Of a stretch of 44,293 bases of DNA, positions 15,233-23,530 are shown piece after piece. The DNA is from JBGPYB01 sp041493035 (GTDB lineage: Bacteria > Acidobacteriota > Vicinamibacteria > Fen-336), in assembly GCA_041493035.1 (NCBI GenBank), contig JBGPYB010000017.1, forward strand, positions 1 to 44,293. Reading direction: 5' to 3'. Both the position numbers and the translations under genes were made by a program. How positions within the stretch are numbered: the first letter of the stretch is position 1; every line of letters starts with the position of its first letter. A model generated the notes under the pieces. That model had not been told where the DNA came from. It made no database searches and worked only from the letters and a program-made list of their open reading frames with translations.

Positions 15233-15288
15233 TTGACATGCGTGGGCCGCTTTGTTAGCTTGACAAAGCACTTTAACTCTCCTACGTA
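15233..15288 (+). promoter_or_regulatory. Tandem promoters and inverted repeat ahead of pilM
   Basis: TTGACA at 15233-15238 with TAGCTT at 15256-15261 (17-nt spacer) and a second TTGACA at 15260-15265 with TACGTA at 15283-15288 (17-nt spacer) form two overlapping promoter candidates. CTTTGT (15250-15255) and ACAAAG (15263-15268) form an inverted repeat over the -10 of the first and the -35 of the second, a good place for a repressor. The leader to the pilM GTG is about 100 nt with no obvious further gene. Confidence 0.5.
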
Positions 15289-15392
15289 AGTATGTATCTC
15301 GTCTCGGTTCCATTTCGGGGGGTCGCGGCGAGTCGGTAGTGGGACGCAAGGTGGTCGGGAACAACAGCCGTCTGTAACTTGAGAGGTCGCCC

Positions 15393-16460
15393 GTGGCTCT
15401 GTTCGGCAAGAAGAAGGGACTCGTTGGCCTCGACATCGGATCCTCGGCGATCAAGGCCGTCGAGTTGAAGGCCGGTGGCAAGGGCGGCGCCGAATACCAG
15501 CTCATGAGCATCGGCATGGAGGCCCTCCCCCCCGAAGCCATCGTGGACGGCGCGATCATGGACTCGGGAGCCGTCATCGACGCGGTCCAGCGCCTGTTCA
15601 GCTCGCAGAAGATCAAGACCGCGGACGTCTGCACGGGAGTCTCGGGAAACGCGGTCATCGTGAAGAAGATCAGCCTTCCCCAGATGAGCCAGGAGGAGCT
15701 GTCGGAGTCGATCCACTGGGAGGCGGAGCAGTACATTCCCTTCGACATCCAGGACGTGGCCATCGACTACGAAGTCATCGACGGTGGCGGCTCCGGCGGG
15801 AACATGGACGTGCTGCTCGTCGCGGTCAAGAAGGACAAGATCAGCGACTACACCTCGGCCATCACCCAGGCGGGGAAGACCCCCGCGATCGTGGATGTCG
15901 ACGTCTTTGCCCTCCAGAACTGTTACGAGGTCAACTACGGTTCCGACCCGGGGCGGGTCCTGGCCTTGTTGAACGTGGGCGCCTCGATCATGAACATCAA
16001 CATCATCAAGGGCGGCACCTCCATCTTCAACCGCGACATCGCCGTCGGGGGGAACCAGTACACCGATGCGATCCAGAAGGACCTGAACCTCTCCTTCGAC
16101 CAGGCCGAGAGCCTCAAGAAGGGGGGCCGTGTCGAGGGGGCAGCGGTCGAGAACCTTCCTCCGATCCTCCAGGCGGTCTCCGAGAACATCGGCCTCGAGA
16201 TCCAGAAGACCTTCGACTTCTTCAAGGCCACGAGCTCGGAGGATCGCATCGACCGCATCTTCCTGTCCGGGGGAACCTCGAAGGTCCAGGGGCTCCGGGA
16301 CCTGCTTGCCGACCGCTTCGAGGCGGGGGTCGAGATCCTGAACCCGTTCAATAACGTCACCTACAACCCGAGGGACTTCGACCCTGACTTCATCAACGAG
16401 ATCGGCCCCTCGGCCGCGATCGCCGTGGGCCTCGCGGCGCGAAAGGTGGGAGACCGATGA
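15393..16460 (+). CDS. pilM: Type IV pilus inner-membrane assembly protein PilM
   Basis: A 355-residue actin-like (FtsA-type) ATP-binding protein of the pilus alignment complex, located at the cytoplasmic face of the inner membrane. The N-terminus MALFGKKKGLVGLDIGSSAIKAVELK contains the phosphate-1 motif, and LNVGASIMNINIIKGG and FLSGGTSKVQGL give the phosphate-2 and adenosine motifs. PilM binds the short cytoplasmic N-terminus of PilN. The GTG start has GAGAGG 7 nt upstream. It is the first gene of pilMNOPQ and overlaps pilN by ATGA. Length is standard. Confidence 0.96.
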   Translation: MALFGKKKGLVGLDIGSSAIKAVELKAGGKGGAEYQLMSIGMEALPPEAIVDGAIMDSGAVIDAVQRLFSSQKIKTADVCTGVSGNAVIVKKISLPQMSQEELSESIHWEAEQYIPFDIQDVAIDYEVIDGGGSGGNMDVLLVAVKKDKISDYTSAITQAGKTPAIVDVDVFALQNCYEVNYGSDPGRVLALLNVGASIMNINIIKGGTSIFNRDIAVGGNQYTDAIQKDLNLSFDQAESLKKGGRVEGAAVENLPPILQAVSENIGLEIQKTFDFFKATSSEDRIDRIFLSGGTSKVQGLRDLLADRFEAGVEILNPFNNVTYNPRDFDPDFINEIGPSAAIAVGLAARKVGDR

Positions 16461-17056
16461 TCCGCATCAACCTCCTCACCGCAGAACGGCCCAGCGCCAA
16501 GAAGAAGACGGCCTCGGCACCGGGTGCCTTGCAGGCCTACCTCTTCCTGCTCCTGTTCGGTGGCGGCGCCATCCTGGCCTGCGCGGGGCTCTGGTGGCTC
16601 AAGTCCTCCAGCATCGCGGATCTCGACAAGAAGATTACCGACGGCAAGAAGCGCCAGGCCGAACTTCAGGCCATCAAGGTCCAGGTCGACCAGTTCCTGG
16701 CTCGGAAGCGGATCCTGGACGCCAAGGTGAAGCTGATCGAGGAACTGAAGTCGCAGCAGTCGGGGCCCGTCCACATGCTCGACGAGATCTCGAAGTCGCT
16801 GCCCGACCGGGTGTGGCTCACGTCCCTCGATCAGGCCGGCAACACGATCCGGTTCGGCGGGGAGAGCAACGGGCTCGCCTCGGTGGCCGACTTCATCACG
16901 GCCCTCCAGCGAAGCGGCTGGTTCCCGCAAGTGGATCTCGTGTCGAGCAACGAGGCCAACAACGTGGTGAGCTTCCAGCTCCAAGCCGAATTCCACCCGC
17001 CCGCGCCCGCGGCCCCCGCAGGGGCGCCGGCGCAGGCCGCGGCCGCAAAACCCTAG
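16457..17056 (+). CDS. pilN: Type IV pilus assembly protein PilN
   Basis: A 199-residue bitopic inner-membrane protein. The N-terminal motif MIRINLLTAERPSAKKK is the PilM-binding NLL segment. A transmembrane helix follows (about 26-49, AYLFLLLFGGGAILACAGLWWL), then a periplasmic coiled coil (about 52-100) and a ferredoxin-like domain (DRVWLTSLDQAGNTIRFGG). The tail is Pro/Ala-rich. It pairs with PilO to link PilM to PilP and the secretin. Its start overlaps the pilM stop (ATGA). Confidence 0.94.
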   Translation: MIRINLLTAERPSAKKKTASAPGALQAYLFLLLFGGGAILACAGLWWLKSSSIADLDKKITDGKKRQAELQAIKVQVDQFLARKRILDAKVKLIEELKSQQSGPVHMLDEISKSLPDRVWLTSLDQAGNTIRFGGESNGLASVADFITALQRSGWFPQVDLVSSNEANNVVSFQLQAEFHPPAPAAPAGAPAQAAAAKP

Positions 17057-17074
17057 GGGAGGACGAAGAGAGTC

Positions 17075-17770
17075 ATGGCCGACAATCCCCTCACCAAACT
17101 ACCTCTCGTGGGCCAGTTGGGCGTCTCCGCGGTCCTTGCCGCGATCATCGGAGTGGCCTTCTACTACTTCTCGTGGTCCGACCTGGTAAAGCAGGAAACC
17201 GACCGGACCGCCGAGTGGGCGGCCCTCCAGAGCGACATCCGGAACCTGGAGGTGACGGCGAACAAACTTCAGGACTTCCAGCGTGAGGTCGCGCTCCGAG
17301 AGGCGAAGCTCGAGACCCTCAAGCGAATCCTGCCGGCCGACAAAGAGACGCCGGAGCTCATGAAGAAGGTCAACTCCTTGGCCGTCCAGTCGAGCCTTCT
17401 CATCAAGAAATTCACGCCTGGCGCCGTGGTGAACCGCGAGTTCCCGATCGAAGCGGTGCCCGGGCAGAAACCTGGCGCCGCTGGGCAACCGGCACCGCCA
17501 CCGCCCGCAGCCGGCGCGAAGCCCACGACGGCCCAGAACGAGTACTACCAGGAGTGGCCCATCAGCGTCGACGTCGAGGGCACGTACCACAATCTCGGGC
17601 AGTTCTTCGATCGAGTCGGCCGGCTCTCGCGTCTCGTCAATGTCGGCGGCCTGCGCATCAGGAATCAGGCGACGCCCAAGGCTTCGAACACGATCCAGGT
17701 CTCGTGTACGGCCACCACGTTTGTTTACGTGGAGGCGCCGCCCGCCGGGGCGGCGACGGCGCGCCCGTGA
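17075..17770 (+). CDS. pilO: Type IV pilus assembly protein PilO
   Basis: A 231-residue bitopic protein. A short cytoplasmic start (MADNPLTKLPLVGQLG) precedes a transmembrane helix (about 16-34, VSAVLAAIIGVAFYYFSW), a coiled coil (about 45-105) and a periplasmic ferredoxin-like domain with YYQEWPISVDVEGTYHNLGQFFDRVGRLSRLVNV, the family hallmark. A Pro/Ala-rich insertion (about 130-150) separates coiled coil and domain. It forms heterodimers with PilN. It lies 18 nt after pilN and 11 nt before pilP. Confidence 0.94.
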   Translation: MADNPLTKLPLVGQLGVSAVLAAIIGVAFYYFSWSDLVKQETDRTAEWAALQSDIRNLEVTANKLQDFQREVALREAKLETLKRILPADKETPELMKKVNSLAVQSSLLIKKFTPGAVVNREFPIEAVPGQKPGAAGQPAPPPPAAGAKPTTAQNEYYQEWPISVDVEGTYHNLGQFFDRVGRLSRLVNVGGLRIRNQATPKASNTIQVSCTATTFVYVEAPPAGAATARP

Positions 17771-17781
17771 GGACCAAGGTC

Positions 17782-18303
17782 ATGAACCGGTACTCCCTCG
17801 TCGGCCTCGCGGTGGCCTTGGGCTTCTGGTTGCCCACGCCCGTCGGGGCCGAGGCTCCACCCCCGGGCCTCGAGAGCTCGAAGGACGATGCGATCAAGTC
17901 GATCCTCGACCAGGAGTTGGAGCCCGCACCAGGCGCCTACACCTATAACCCCCAAGGCCGCCGCGACCCCTTCGTGAGCCTCATCAAGGGGCCCGCCGAG
18001 AAGACCATCCGGAAGCAGGGAATGGAGGGCTTCCTCATCCAGGAGGTCGCCCTGAAGGGCCTCCTGAGGACCTCAGGCGGCGGCGAGGGCGTGGCTGGGA
18101 AGGCCGGTTACATCGCGATCTTCTTGGGAACCGACGGGAAATCCTACTTCGTAAACGTTGGACAGCGCTTGTTCGACGGGCAGATCATCGCAATCGACGG
18201 CGCGTCCGTGACCTTCCGCCAGGAAATCACGGACCCGTTGTCGCCGGTGAAAGCCCGTGAGATCAAGCAAAGCCTGCATGAGTCCGAGGAGGCAAGGCAA
18301 TGA
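17782..18303 (+). CDS. pilP: Type IV pilus assembly protein PilP
   Basis: A 173-residue periplasmic protein. The ATG at 17782 gives a signal peptide (MNRYSLVGLAVALGFWLPTPVGA) and follows GAGG; an in-frame GTG at 17767 overlaps the pilO stop but has no ribosome site. YTYNPQGRRDPFVSLI is the conserved N-terminal segment that binds PilN/PilO, and the beta-domain (about 85-150) would contact the N0 domain of PilQ. The proteobacterial PilP is a lipoprotein; here no lipobox cysteine is present, so it is probably soluble or anchored by its hydrophobic N-terminus. It overlaps pilQ by 4 nt. Confidence 0.92.
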   Translation: MNRYSLVGLAVALGFWLPTPVGAEAPPPGLESSKDDAIKSILDQELEPAPGAYTYNPQGRRDPFVSLIKGPAEKTIRKQGMEGFLIQEVALKGLLRTSGGGEGVAGKAGYIAIFLGTDGKSYFVNVGQRLFDGQIIAIDGASVTFRQEITDPLSPVKAREIKQSLHESEEARQ

Positions 18304-20669
18304 GAGCCAAGCTCGCTTGGGCCCTCCTGTTGGCGGCCGCACCTTTCTCCGTCGCGGTTCTTTCCGCGTCGGCCGAGGACCGCGCGCCGATCACCATATC
18401 TGACATCCGTCAGGAGAGCACCGACCGATCAACCCGACTGACCGTGGAGTGCAGTGCGCCGGTGGCCTACGCGACGTTCAGCCCCGACCCACTCACCCTG
18501 GTCGTGGACATTCCCGAAGCTGACACCTCAAAGGTGCCCGCCCGGATCAACGTCGGGACGCGGGAGGTCGACTCTCTGCGAGTCACCACCCTGGGGAGGG
18601 CCGATGGCCGGAGCATCGCCCGCATCGAGGTGCACCTCGCCAGCCTCGTGGTCCCCAAGGTCTTCTCCAAGGACCGGGCGCTGAACCTGGTCTTCGAGAG
18701 GGCGGCTCAGACCTCAGCCAAAGCAGAGCCCCAAGCAGCGCCGGCCGAGGCGCCTCTTCCGCCACCGGCCGAAGTCGCTGAAGCTCCGTCGGAGCCTGCA
18801 GCCCCCGTGGCCAAGGCCGAGCCTGCGCCAGCCCCGGCGGGCCCGGTCTCCAAGGGTCCGGCCTCCGCGATCCTGGGTGTCAGTCAGAGCATGGACGCCG
18901 GGCAGCTCGCGATCACGGTTCAAGCCAACGGAAGTCTCCATTATCAGGACTTCTTCCTGGGGAATCCCGACCGCCTCGTGGTGGACTTCAAGGACGTCAT
19001 GACACGCGCCACGAAGGCGCTCGACGTAACCCAGGGTCCCGTACGAAAGGTTCGGATCGGCCAGTTCAGCGCGGCCGCGCCCAAGGTCGCCCGCCTCGTG
19101 CTGGACCTCTCGGCGCGCTCCCCGTACCACATCGTTGAAGCACGGGATGGCGTGAAGATCGTCTTCGGCGATGGAGGTCGCACCACGAGCCCGGCGCCGC
19201 TGGCCGCCCTCCGGGCCGACGCCCCACTTGCTATGACCGCCGTGGCGATGCCCGCTTCGGTGGTCGTGCCGGCCCCGGCTGTTCGTCCTCCGCCCGCGCT
19301 GGCCCTGCCCGCGCTGCCCGCCCCGCAGGAGCCCCCGAAGGAATCCTTCGAGGCAAAGACCATCAGTCAGGACAAGAAGGTGTACACGGGCGCCCCGATC
19401 AACATGGACTTCAAGGACGCCGACCTGCAGGACATCTTTCGTCTCTTCGCCGACGTCAGCGGCCTCAACGTCGTCGTCAATCCCGGCGTGAGCGGGAAGG
19501 TGACCCTCAAGCTCACCGAGGTTCCATGGGACCAGGCCCTCGACCTGATCCTGAAGACGAACGGCTTGGGCCGGACGATCGACGACAACGTCATCCGGAT
19601 CGCGCGTCTCTCCGACCTTCAGAGGGAGGAGGAGGACCTCCGGAAGCTCAAGGAGAATCAGGCGCTGGCCGGCGATCTCACCACGTGGCGCAAGTCCCTT
19701 TCCTACGCCAAGGCCGCGGATCTGGAGCAGTCGGTCAAGAAGGTGGCTCTCTCTGCGCGCGGTCAAATCACCCTCGACACGCGCACCAACACGATGATCA
19801 TCACGGATCTGCCCACATACCTGGACAAGGCCCGGGATCTCATCAACGACCTCGACCGTGCCACGAAGCAGGTCGAGATCGAAGCCCGGATCGTGGTGAC
19901 AAGCAGGAACTTCACACGTGACCTGGGCATTCAGTGGGGCTTCAGCCAGAGGCAGACCGCGCAGTTCGGCAACACCACCGAGAAGACCTTCCCTCACTCG
20001 ATCGTCCTGAACGGACAGGGGACGCCGAGCCAGCAAGGTCTGCCGGCGGACCAGGGCCCCTTGGGCGTGGGGACCCCAGGCATCGTGGGCCGCGGCTACG
20101 CGGTGAACCTCCCGTCGGCGTCCTTCAACTCGTCGATCGGAATCTCGCTCGGCAATATCCTCGGCAACTTCAACCTTGATGCGGCGCTCACGGCCCTCGA
20201 GAAGCAGGGGCGGGGGCGGATCCTGTCGACGCCGAAGGTCACCACCCAGAACAACCAGCCCGCCGAGATCAAGCAGGGCGTTCAGATCCCACTCCAGACG
20301 ATCGCCAACAACACGGTGACCGTTCAGTTCAAGGACGCGGTCTTGACGCTCAAGGTCACGCCGCAGATCACCGAGGCGGACACGGTCATCCTGCAAGTCG
20401 AGGTGGAGAACAACACCGCCGACTTCGCCAACGAGGTCAACGGCATACCGCCGATCAACACCCAGTCGGCGAAGACCATCGTCCTGGTGCGAGACGGAGC
20501 GACCAGCGTCATCGGCGGCATCTACCAGAGCAACGAGCAGACCGCTCAGTCCTCGACGCCCTTCCTCGGGAAGCTTCCGATCCTGGGCTACCTGTTCAGG
20601 AACCGCTTCGTGAGCACGTCGAACAACGAGCTGCTCTTGTTCATCACGCCGCGAATCGTGAAGGGTTGA
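18300..20669 (+). CDS. pilQ: Type IV pilus secretin PilQ
   Basis: A 789-residue outer-membrane secretin, the pore for the pilus. Signal peptide about 1-25. Two AMIN domains (about 28-125 and 190-290) for peptidoglycan binding are separated by a Pro/Ala-rich linker. An STN/N0 domain (about 367-440, with NMDFKDADLQDIFRLFADVSGLNVVV), an N1 domain with TNTMIITDLPTYLDKA, and the C-terminal secretin domain (about 560-789) with GRGRILSTPKVTTQNN and VIGGIYQS follow. The protein ends LLFITPRIVKG, the typical secretin C-terminus. It has a normal domain count for PilQ. Its start overlaps pilP (ATGA). Confidence 0.96.
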   Translation: MRAKLAWALLLAAAPFSVAVLSASAEDRAPITISDIRQESTDRSTRLTVECSAPVAYATFSPDPLTLVVDIPEADTSKVPARINVGTREVDSLRVTTLGRADGRSIARIEVHLASLVVPKVFSKDRALNLVFERAAQTSAKAEPQAAPAEAPLPPPAEVAEAPSEPAAPVAKAEPAPAPAGPVSKGPASAILGVSQSMDAGQLAITVQANGSLHYQDFFLGNPDRLVVDFKDVMTRATKALDVTQGPVRKVRIGQFSAAAPKVARLVLDLSARSPYHIVEARDGVKIVFGDGGRTTSPAPLAALRADAPLAMTAVAMPASVVVPAPAVRPPPALALPALPAPQEPPKESFEAKTISQDKKVYTGAPINMDFKDADLQDIFRLFADVSGLNVVVNPGVSGKVTLKLTEVPWDQALDLILKTNGLGRTIDDNVIRIARLSDLQREEEDLRKLKENQALAGDLTTWRKSLSYAKAADLEQSVKKVALSARGQITLDTRTNTMIITDLPTYLDKARDLINDLDRATKQVEIEARIVVTSRNFTRDLGIQWGFSQRQTAQFGNTTEKTFPHSIVLNGQGTPSQQGLPADQGPLGVGTPGIVGRGYAVNLPSASFNSSIGISLGNILGNFNLDAALTALEKQGRGRILSTPKVTTQNNQPAEIKQGVQIPLQTIANNTVTVQFKDAVLTLKVTPQITEADTVILQVEVENNTADFANEVNGIPPINTQSAKTIVLVRDGATSVIGGIYQSNEQTAQSSTPFLGKLPILGYLFRNRFVSTSNNELLLFITPRIVKG

Positions 20670-20728
20670 GGCTTATGGGCCGGATCAGTTTCGCTCAGGA
20701 CGTCATCATTCAGTCGTGGAGGAAGGCC

Positions 20729-21316
20729 ATGAAGGCTGTGAGAGTGTGCGCGGTCCTGGCATTGGGCGCTCTGACCATGGGCGGGTGCACGCCGGACTGG
20801 GCCAAAGGCAGTGGCGACGTGGTCCTCTTGATGACCGCGATCAACGGCGGTACGCCGCTCGACTCGGACGTCGCGATCTCCACCGGCACCATCTGTGCTG
20901 ACCTTGTCACCGTTCGACTGGAGAATCACTTCAAGGACCCCGCGATAACGAGCAGCGGCTTCCACAACGACTACACGGTGGAGCGCTACGAGGTCCACTA
21001 CGTCCGCTCCGACGGCCGCAACGTGGAGGGGGTCGACGTGCCATACGCCATCACCGGCAACGTCGCCCAGGAAGTGATCAACAGCGCAGACGCGGAGCTG
21101 AAGCTCGAGGTCGTCCGGCGGCAGGCCAAGCTGGAGCCGCCTCTCCGGAACCTGGTCACTGTGCCGGGGGGTGGTGCCCTCGTCCTGACGCTGTTCGCCG
21201 ACATCACGCTCCACGCCCGTACCACGACCGGGGTGGTGTTGAACCCGGTTTCAGGGCGGCTCCAGATCGACTTCGCTGACTTCGTCGATGCCCTGACCAC
21301 CTGCCCTGCTTCGTAG
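20729..21316 (+). CDS. Lipoprotein of unknown function in the pilus operon
   Basis: A 195-residue protein starting at the ATG at 20729, which has GGAGGAAGG directly upstream; in-frame ATG codons further upstream have poorer sites. The signal peptide ends TMGGC, with C20 as the lipidated cysteine. The mature part (residues 40-190) is mostly beta: TICADLVTVRLENHFKD, DYTVERYEVHYVRSDGRNVEG, a region that looks like an immunoglobulin-type sandwich, but I recognise no named domain. It lies 59 nt after pilQ on the same strand with no terminator seen. This suggests a pilus-associated outer-membrane lipoprotein, perhaps acting as a pilotin, which is an inference from position only. Confidence 0.78.
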   Translation: MKAVRVCAVLALGALTMGGCTPDWAKGSGDVVLLMTAINGGTPLDSDVAISTGTICADLVTVRLENHFKDPAITSSGFHNDYTVERYEVHYVRSDGRNVEGVDVPYAITGNVAQEVINSADAELKLEVVRRQAKLEPPLRNLVTVPGGGALVLTLFADITLHARTTTGVVLNPVSGRLQIDFADFVDALTTCPAS

Positions 21317-21396
21317 GGAGAGGAGAGGCTCTGATGGGACTTGCGACCAGATTTCAAGAGTCTCCGGTCGGACAGGAATCGAACTTCGAGGGTACT

Positions 21397-22197
21397 ATGA
21401 TCACGAAAGATCCCAAGGCTTTTCGGGGCCGGCGGCCGGTGGCCGCTGTGGGCCTCTGCCTCCTCCTCGCGCACGGTGGTTGCAGCACAGACAAGGTGAC
21501 GGTTCCCGAGCTCAGCGGCCCGTCGGAACTGGGGCTCTCGATCAAGTTGGACGCGACTCCGGACATCCTGACGGCCGACGGTTCCAGCACCTCGGCGGTT
21601 CAGGCCACTGTTCGGGACCAGAACGGGAAGCCGAAGGCCGGTCAAGCCATCTACTTCGCAGTCGCCGACACCGGACTGAACTTCGCCGACATCGGTGGCT
21701 TGAACCAGCCGACAGCGGTAACCGGGGCGGATGGGACGGCTCAGGTGGTCTACACGAGCCCGTTCCGGACCGACTTCACGGGGAACGGGTCGGTTCTCGT
21801 TGCGGCGCGTCCCGTGGGAACGGACGCGAACGGCCAGTTGTACCGGACCGTCAAGATTTCGCTGCGCTCGGCGGAGGGCCGGCTGTTCCCCCCGAAAAGC
21901 GGCAACGGACTGCCGACGTGTTTGATCACGGTTCAGGCCCCATTCGGCTTTGTGATCGACCAGAGCATCCTGTTCCAGACGCAGGCCGCCGACTCGGACG
22001 GCTTCATCGTGCGCTACTTCTGGACCTTCGGGGACTCCTCCGACCCCTCGGACAAGCCGGACGTGGAGCACCACTACAAGGTTCACGGGACCTACGATGT
22101 GACGCAGACCGTGACCGACAACAACGGGGGCCAGAGCACCTGCACCAAGTCGGTGAGGATCTGCGACACTGTCACCGCGGCCTGCCCCCAGCCCTGA
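21397..22197 (+). CDS. Lipoprotein with Ig-like and PKD domains
   Basis: A 266-residue protein. From the ATG at 21397 (GAGGG upstream) it has a lipoprotein signal ending LAHGGC with C29. An in-frame ATG at 21334 has an even stronger ribosome site (AGGAGAGG) but would make a 50-residue signal peptide. Residues about 40-160 (PDILTADGSSTSAVQATVRDQNGKP) resemble a bacterial Ig-like (Big_1/invasin) domain. Residues about 170-255 carry the PKD hallmark YFWTFGDSSD and the HGTYDVTQTVTD strand. Such domains mediate protein or polysaccharide contacts outside the cell. As the last gene after pilMNOPQ it could be a surface adhesin or secretin accessory. Confidence 0.82.
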   Translation: MITKDPKAFRGRRPVAAVGLCLLLAHGGCSTDKVTVPELSGPSELGLSIKLDATPDILTADGSSTSAVQATVRDQNGKPKAGQAIYFAVADTGLNFADIGGLNQPTAVTGADGTAQVVYTSPFRTDFTGNGSVLVAARPVGTDANGQLYRTVKISLRSAEGRLFPPKSGNGLPTCLITVQAPFGFVIDQSILFQTQAADSDGFIVRYFWTFGDSSDPSDKPDVEHHYKVHGTYDVTQTVTDNNGGQSTCTKSVRICDTVTAACPQP

Positions 22198-22227
22198 GCG
22201 CTCCGCGGCGCTGAGTCCGGCTCCGAC

Positions 22228-22261
22228 GGTCCCAGGCCCTGGCGAAACGGGGTCTGGGATC
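22228..22261 (+). terminator. Hairpin ending the pil operon
   Basis: GGTCCCAGGCCC (22228-22239) pairs with GGGTCTGGGATC (22250-22261) with two G-T wobbles, around a loop containing GAAA. No long T run follows, but position and stem strength fit a terminator between the lipoprotein gene and the TPR gene. Confidence 0.5.
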
Positions 22262-22279
22262 GTATGCTTCTGAGGCACC

Positions 22280-23527
22280 GTGGCTTCCAACTCCCGCATT
22301 GACGACCTCCGGAAGCGGCTGGAGAAGGAACCCGGCTCGCGGCTGTTCGCGCAGCTCGCCGAGGAGTTGCGGAAGGCGGGCAATCTAGACGAGGCCATCG
22401 CCGTCTGCCGCGACGGCTTGCAGAAGCACCCCGCGTACCCCTCCGCCCGCATGACCCTCGGCCGAGCCCTGTTCGACAAGCGAGACTTGGCTGGAGCCCG
22501 CGCCGAGCTGGAGTCTGTGCTCAAGGGAGCGCCTGACAACATCCTGGCGAGCCGCCTCCTTGCCGAGTGCCTCGAAGGCTTGGGGGACTTGGGCGCGGCA
22601 GTTGATCGCTTCAGGAAGACCCTGGCCCTGGCCCCCGGCGATAGGCATATGGCCGGGAAGGTGGCGGCACTCGATCTCAGGATCGACAGCGTCTCCCGAC
22701 GCGATGCGACGCCACAGCCCGCGCCCAAGGCCGCTCCAGACGCTCCCATTCCGCTCGTGGCCACCGACGAGCCCTTCGAGCTTGAGAGACCGTATGACGC
22801 CCCAGGACCGAAGCCGGTCGCCGCCGCGCAGCCGGAGAGGGTGGCCGTTCCCTCCGAGGTAGAGATCGAACCCGAGACGGAGGCCCGCGGTGCGGAGGAG
22901 CCGGAGGCTGAGGCGCCATCGGCCCGGACGCTTCCGTCGTCGGCACCCTCATTCGAGCCGCCTCTTCCGGCTGCCGATCTCCCGCCTCCCCAGGAACTGT
23001 TCGAGTTCGACCCGCCCCCTGAACCGCTGGATGCAACGAACCTCGGGCAGGAAGCTCCAGGCTTCGAGGAACCGTCCCTGCTGGTCGACCCGCCGCTTGC
23101 CGACCGCCCCCCCGGGCCGCCTCCGGCCCGCGACTTTGTTCCGGAGCCGCCGCGCATGCTTCCCCAGTCCGAGGAGGAACCCCCTCCCCCCTGGGTGGCG
23201 CCAGTGGCCCCGGAGACGACCGCTCCCGAGTTGATCTCCTCGACCCTGGCCGAGCTGTACTTCAACCAGGGTTTCACGACCAAGGCCATACAGGTGTATC
23301 AACAGGTGCTGGGCCGGGAGCCAGGAAACGAGCGGGCGCGGGCGCGTCTCTACGAACTTCAGGAGTTGGAAAGAGCTCCTGTTGAAATCGCTCCGAGTGT
23401 GAGTGAGGCGCCCTTCTCCACCGAAGCTCCGGCGATTCCGCGGGATGGCCAGGCGTCCCGGCGGCAGGCCATCGAGAGCGTGATCGGACGGCTCGAGGGG
23501 TTACGGGCCGCCCTCAGGAGGGGGTAG
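22280..23527 (+). CDS. TPR protein with long Pro/Glu-rich linker
   Basis: A 415-residue protein with a GTG start at 22280. Residues about 5-125 contain three to four tetratricopeptide repeats (for example FAQLAEELRKAGNLDEAIAV and RMTLGRALFDKRDLAGARAE). Residues about 130-310 are a disordered Pro/Glu/Ala-rich linker. A further TPR-like pair lies near 318-355 (STLAELYFNQGFTTKAIQVY). There is no signal peptide or membrane segment, so it is cytosolic and probably a scaffold. It lies 3 nt before the Roadblock gene, so they work together. A -10-like TATGCT lies 11 nt before the GTG and the ribosome site is weak. I do not recognise a named family. Confidence 0.85.
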   Translation: MASNSRIDDLRKRLEKEPGSRLFAQLAEELRKAGNLDEAIAVCRDGLQKHPAYPSARMTLGRALFDKRDLAGARAELESVLKGAPDNILASRLLAECLEGLGDLGAAVDRFRKTLALAPGDRHMAGKVAALDLRIDSVSRRDATPQPAPKAAPDAPIPLVATDEPFELERPYDAPGPKPVAAAQPERVAVPSEVEIEPETEARGAEEPEAEAPSARTLPSSAPSFEPPLPAADLPPPQELFEFDPPPEPLDATNLGQEAPGFEEPSLLVDPPLADRPPGPPPARDFVPEPPRMLPQSEEEPPPPWVAPVAPETTAPELISSTLAELYFNQGFTTKAIQVYQQVLGREPGNERARARLYELQELERAPVEIAPSVSEAPFSTEAPAIPRDGQASRRQAIESVIGRLEGLRAALRRG

Positions 23528-23530
23528 CGG

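Noticed and set aside
20998..23289. 763-codon Ser/Gly-rich minus-strand ORF across the lipoprotein and TPR genes
   Set aside because: It spans several plus-strand genes and a terminator, and its composition mirrors the Pro/Glu linker of the TPR gene.
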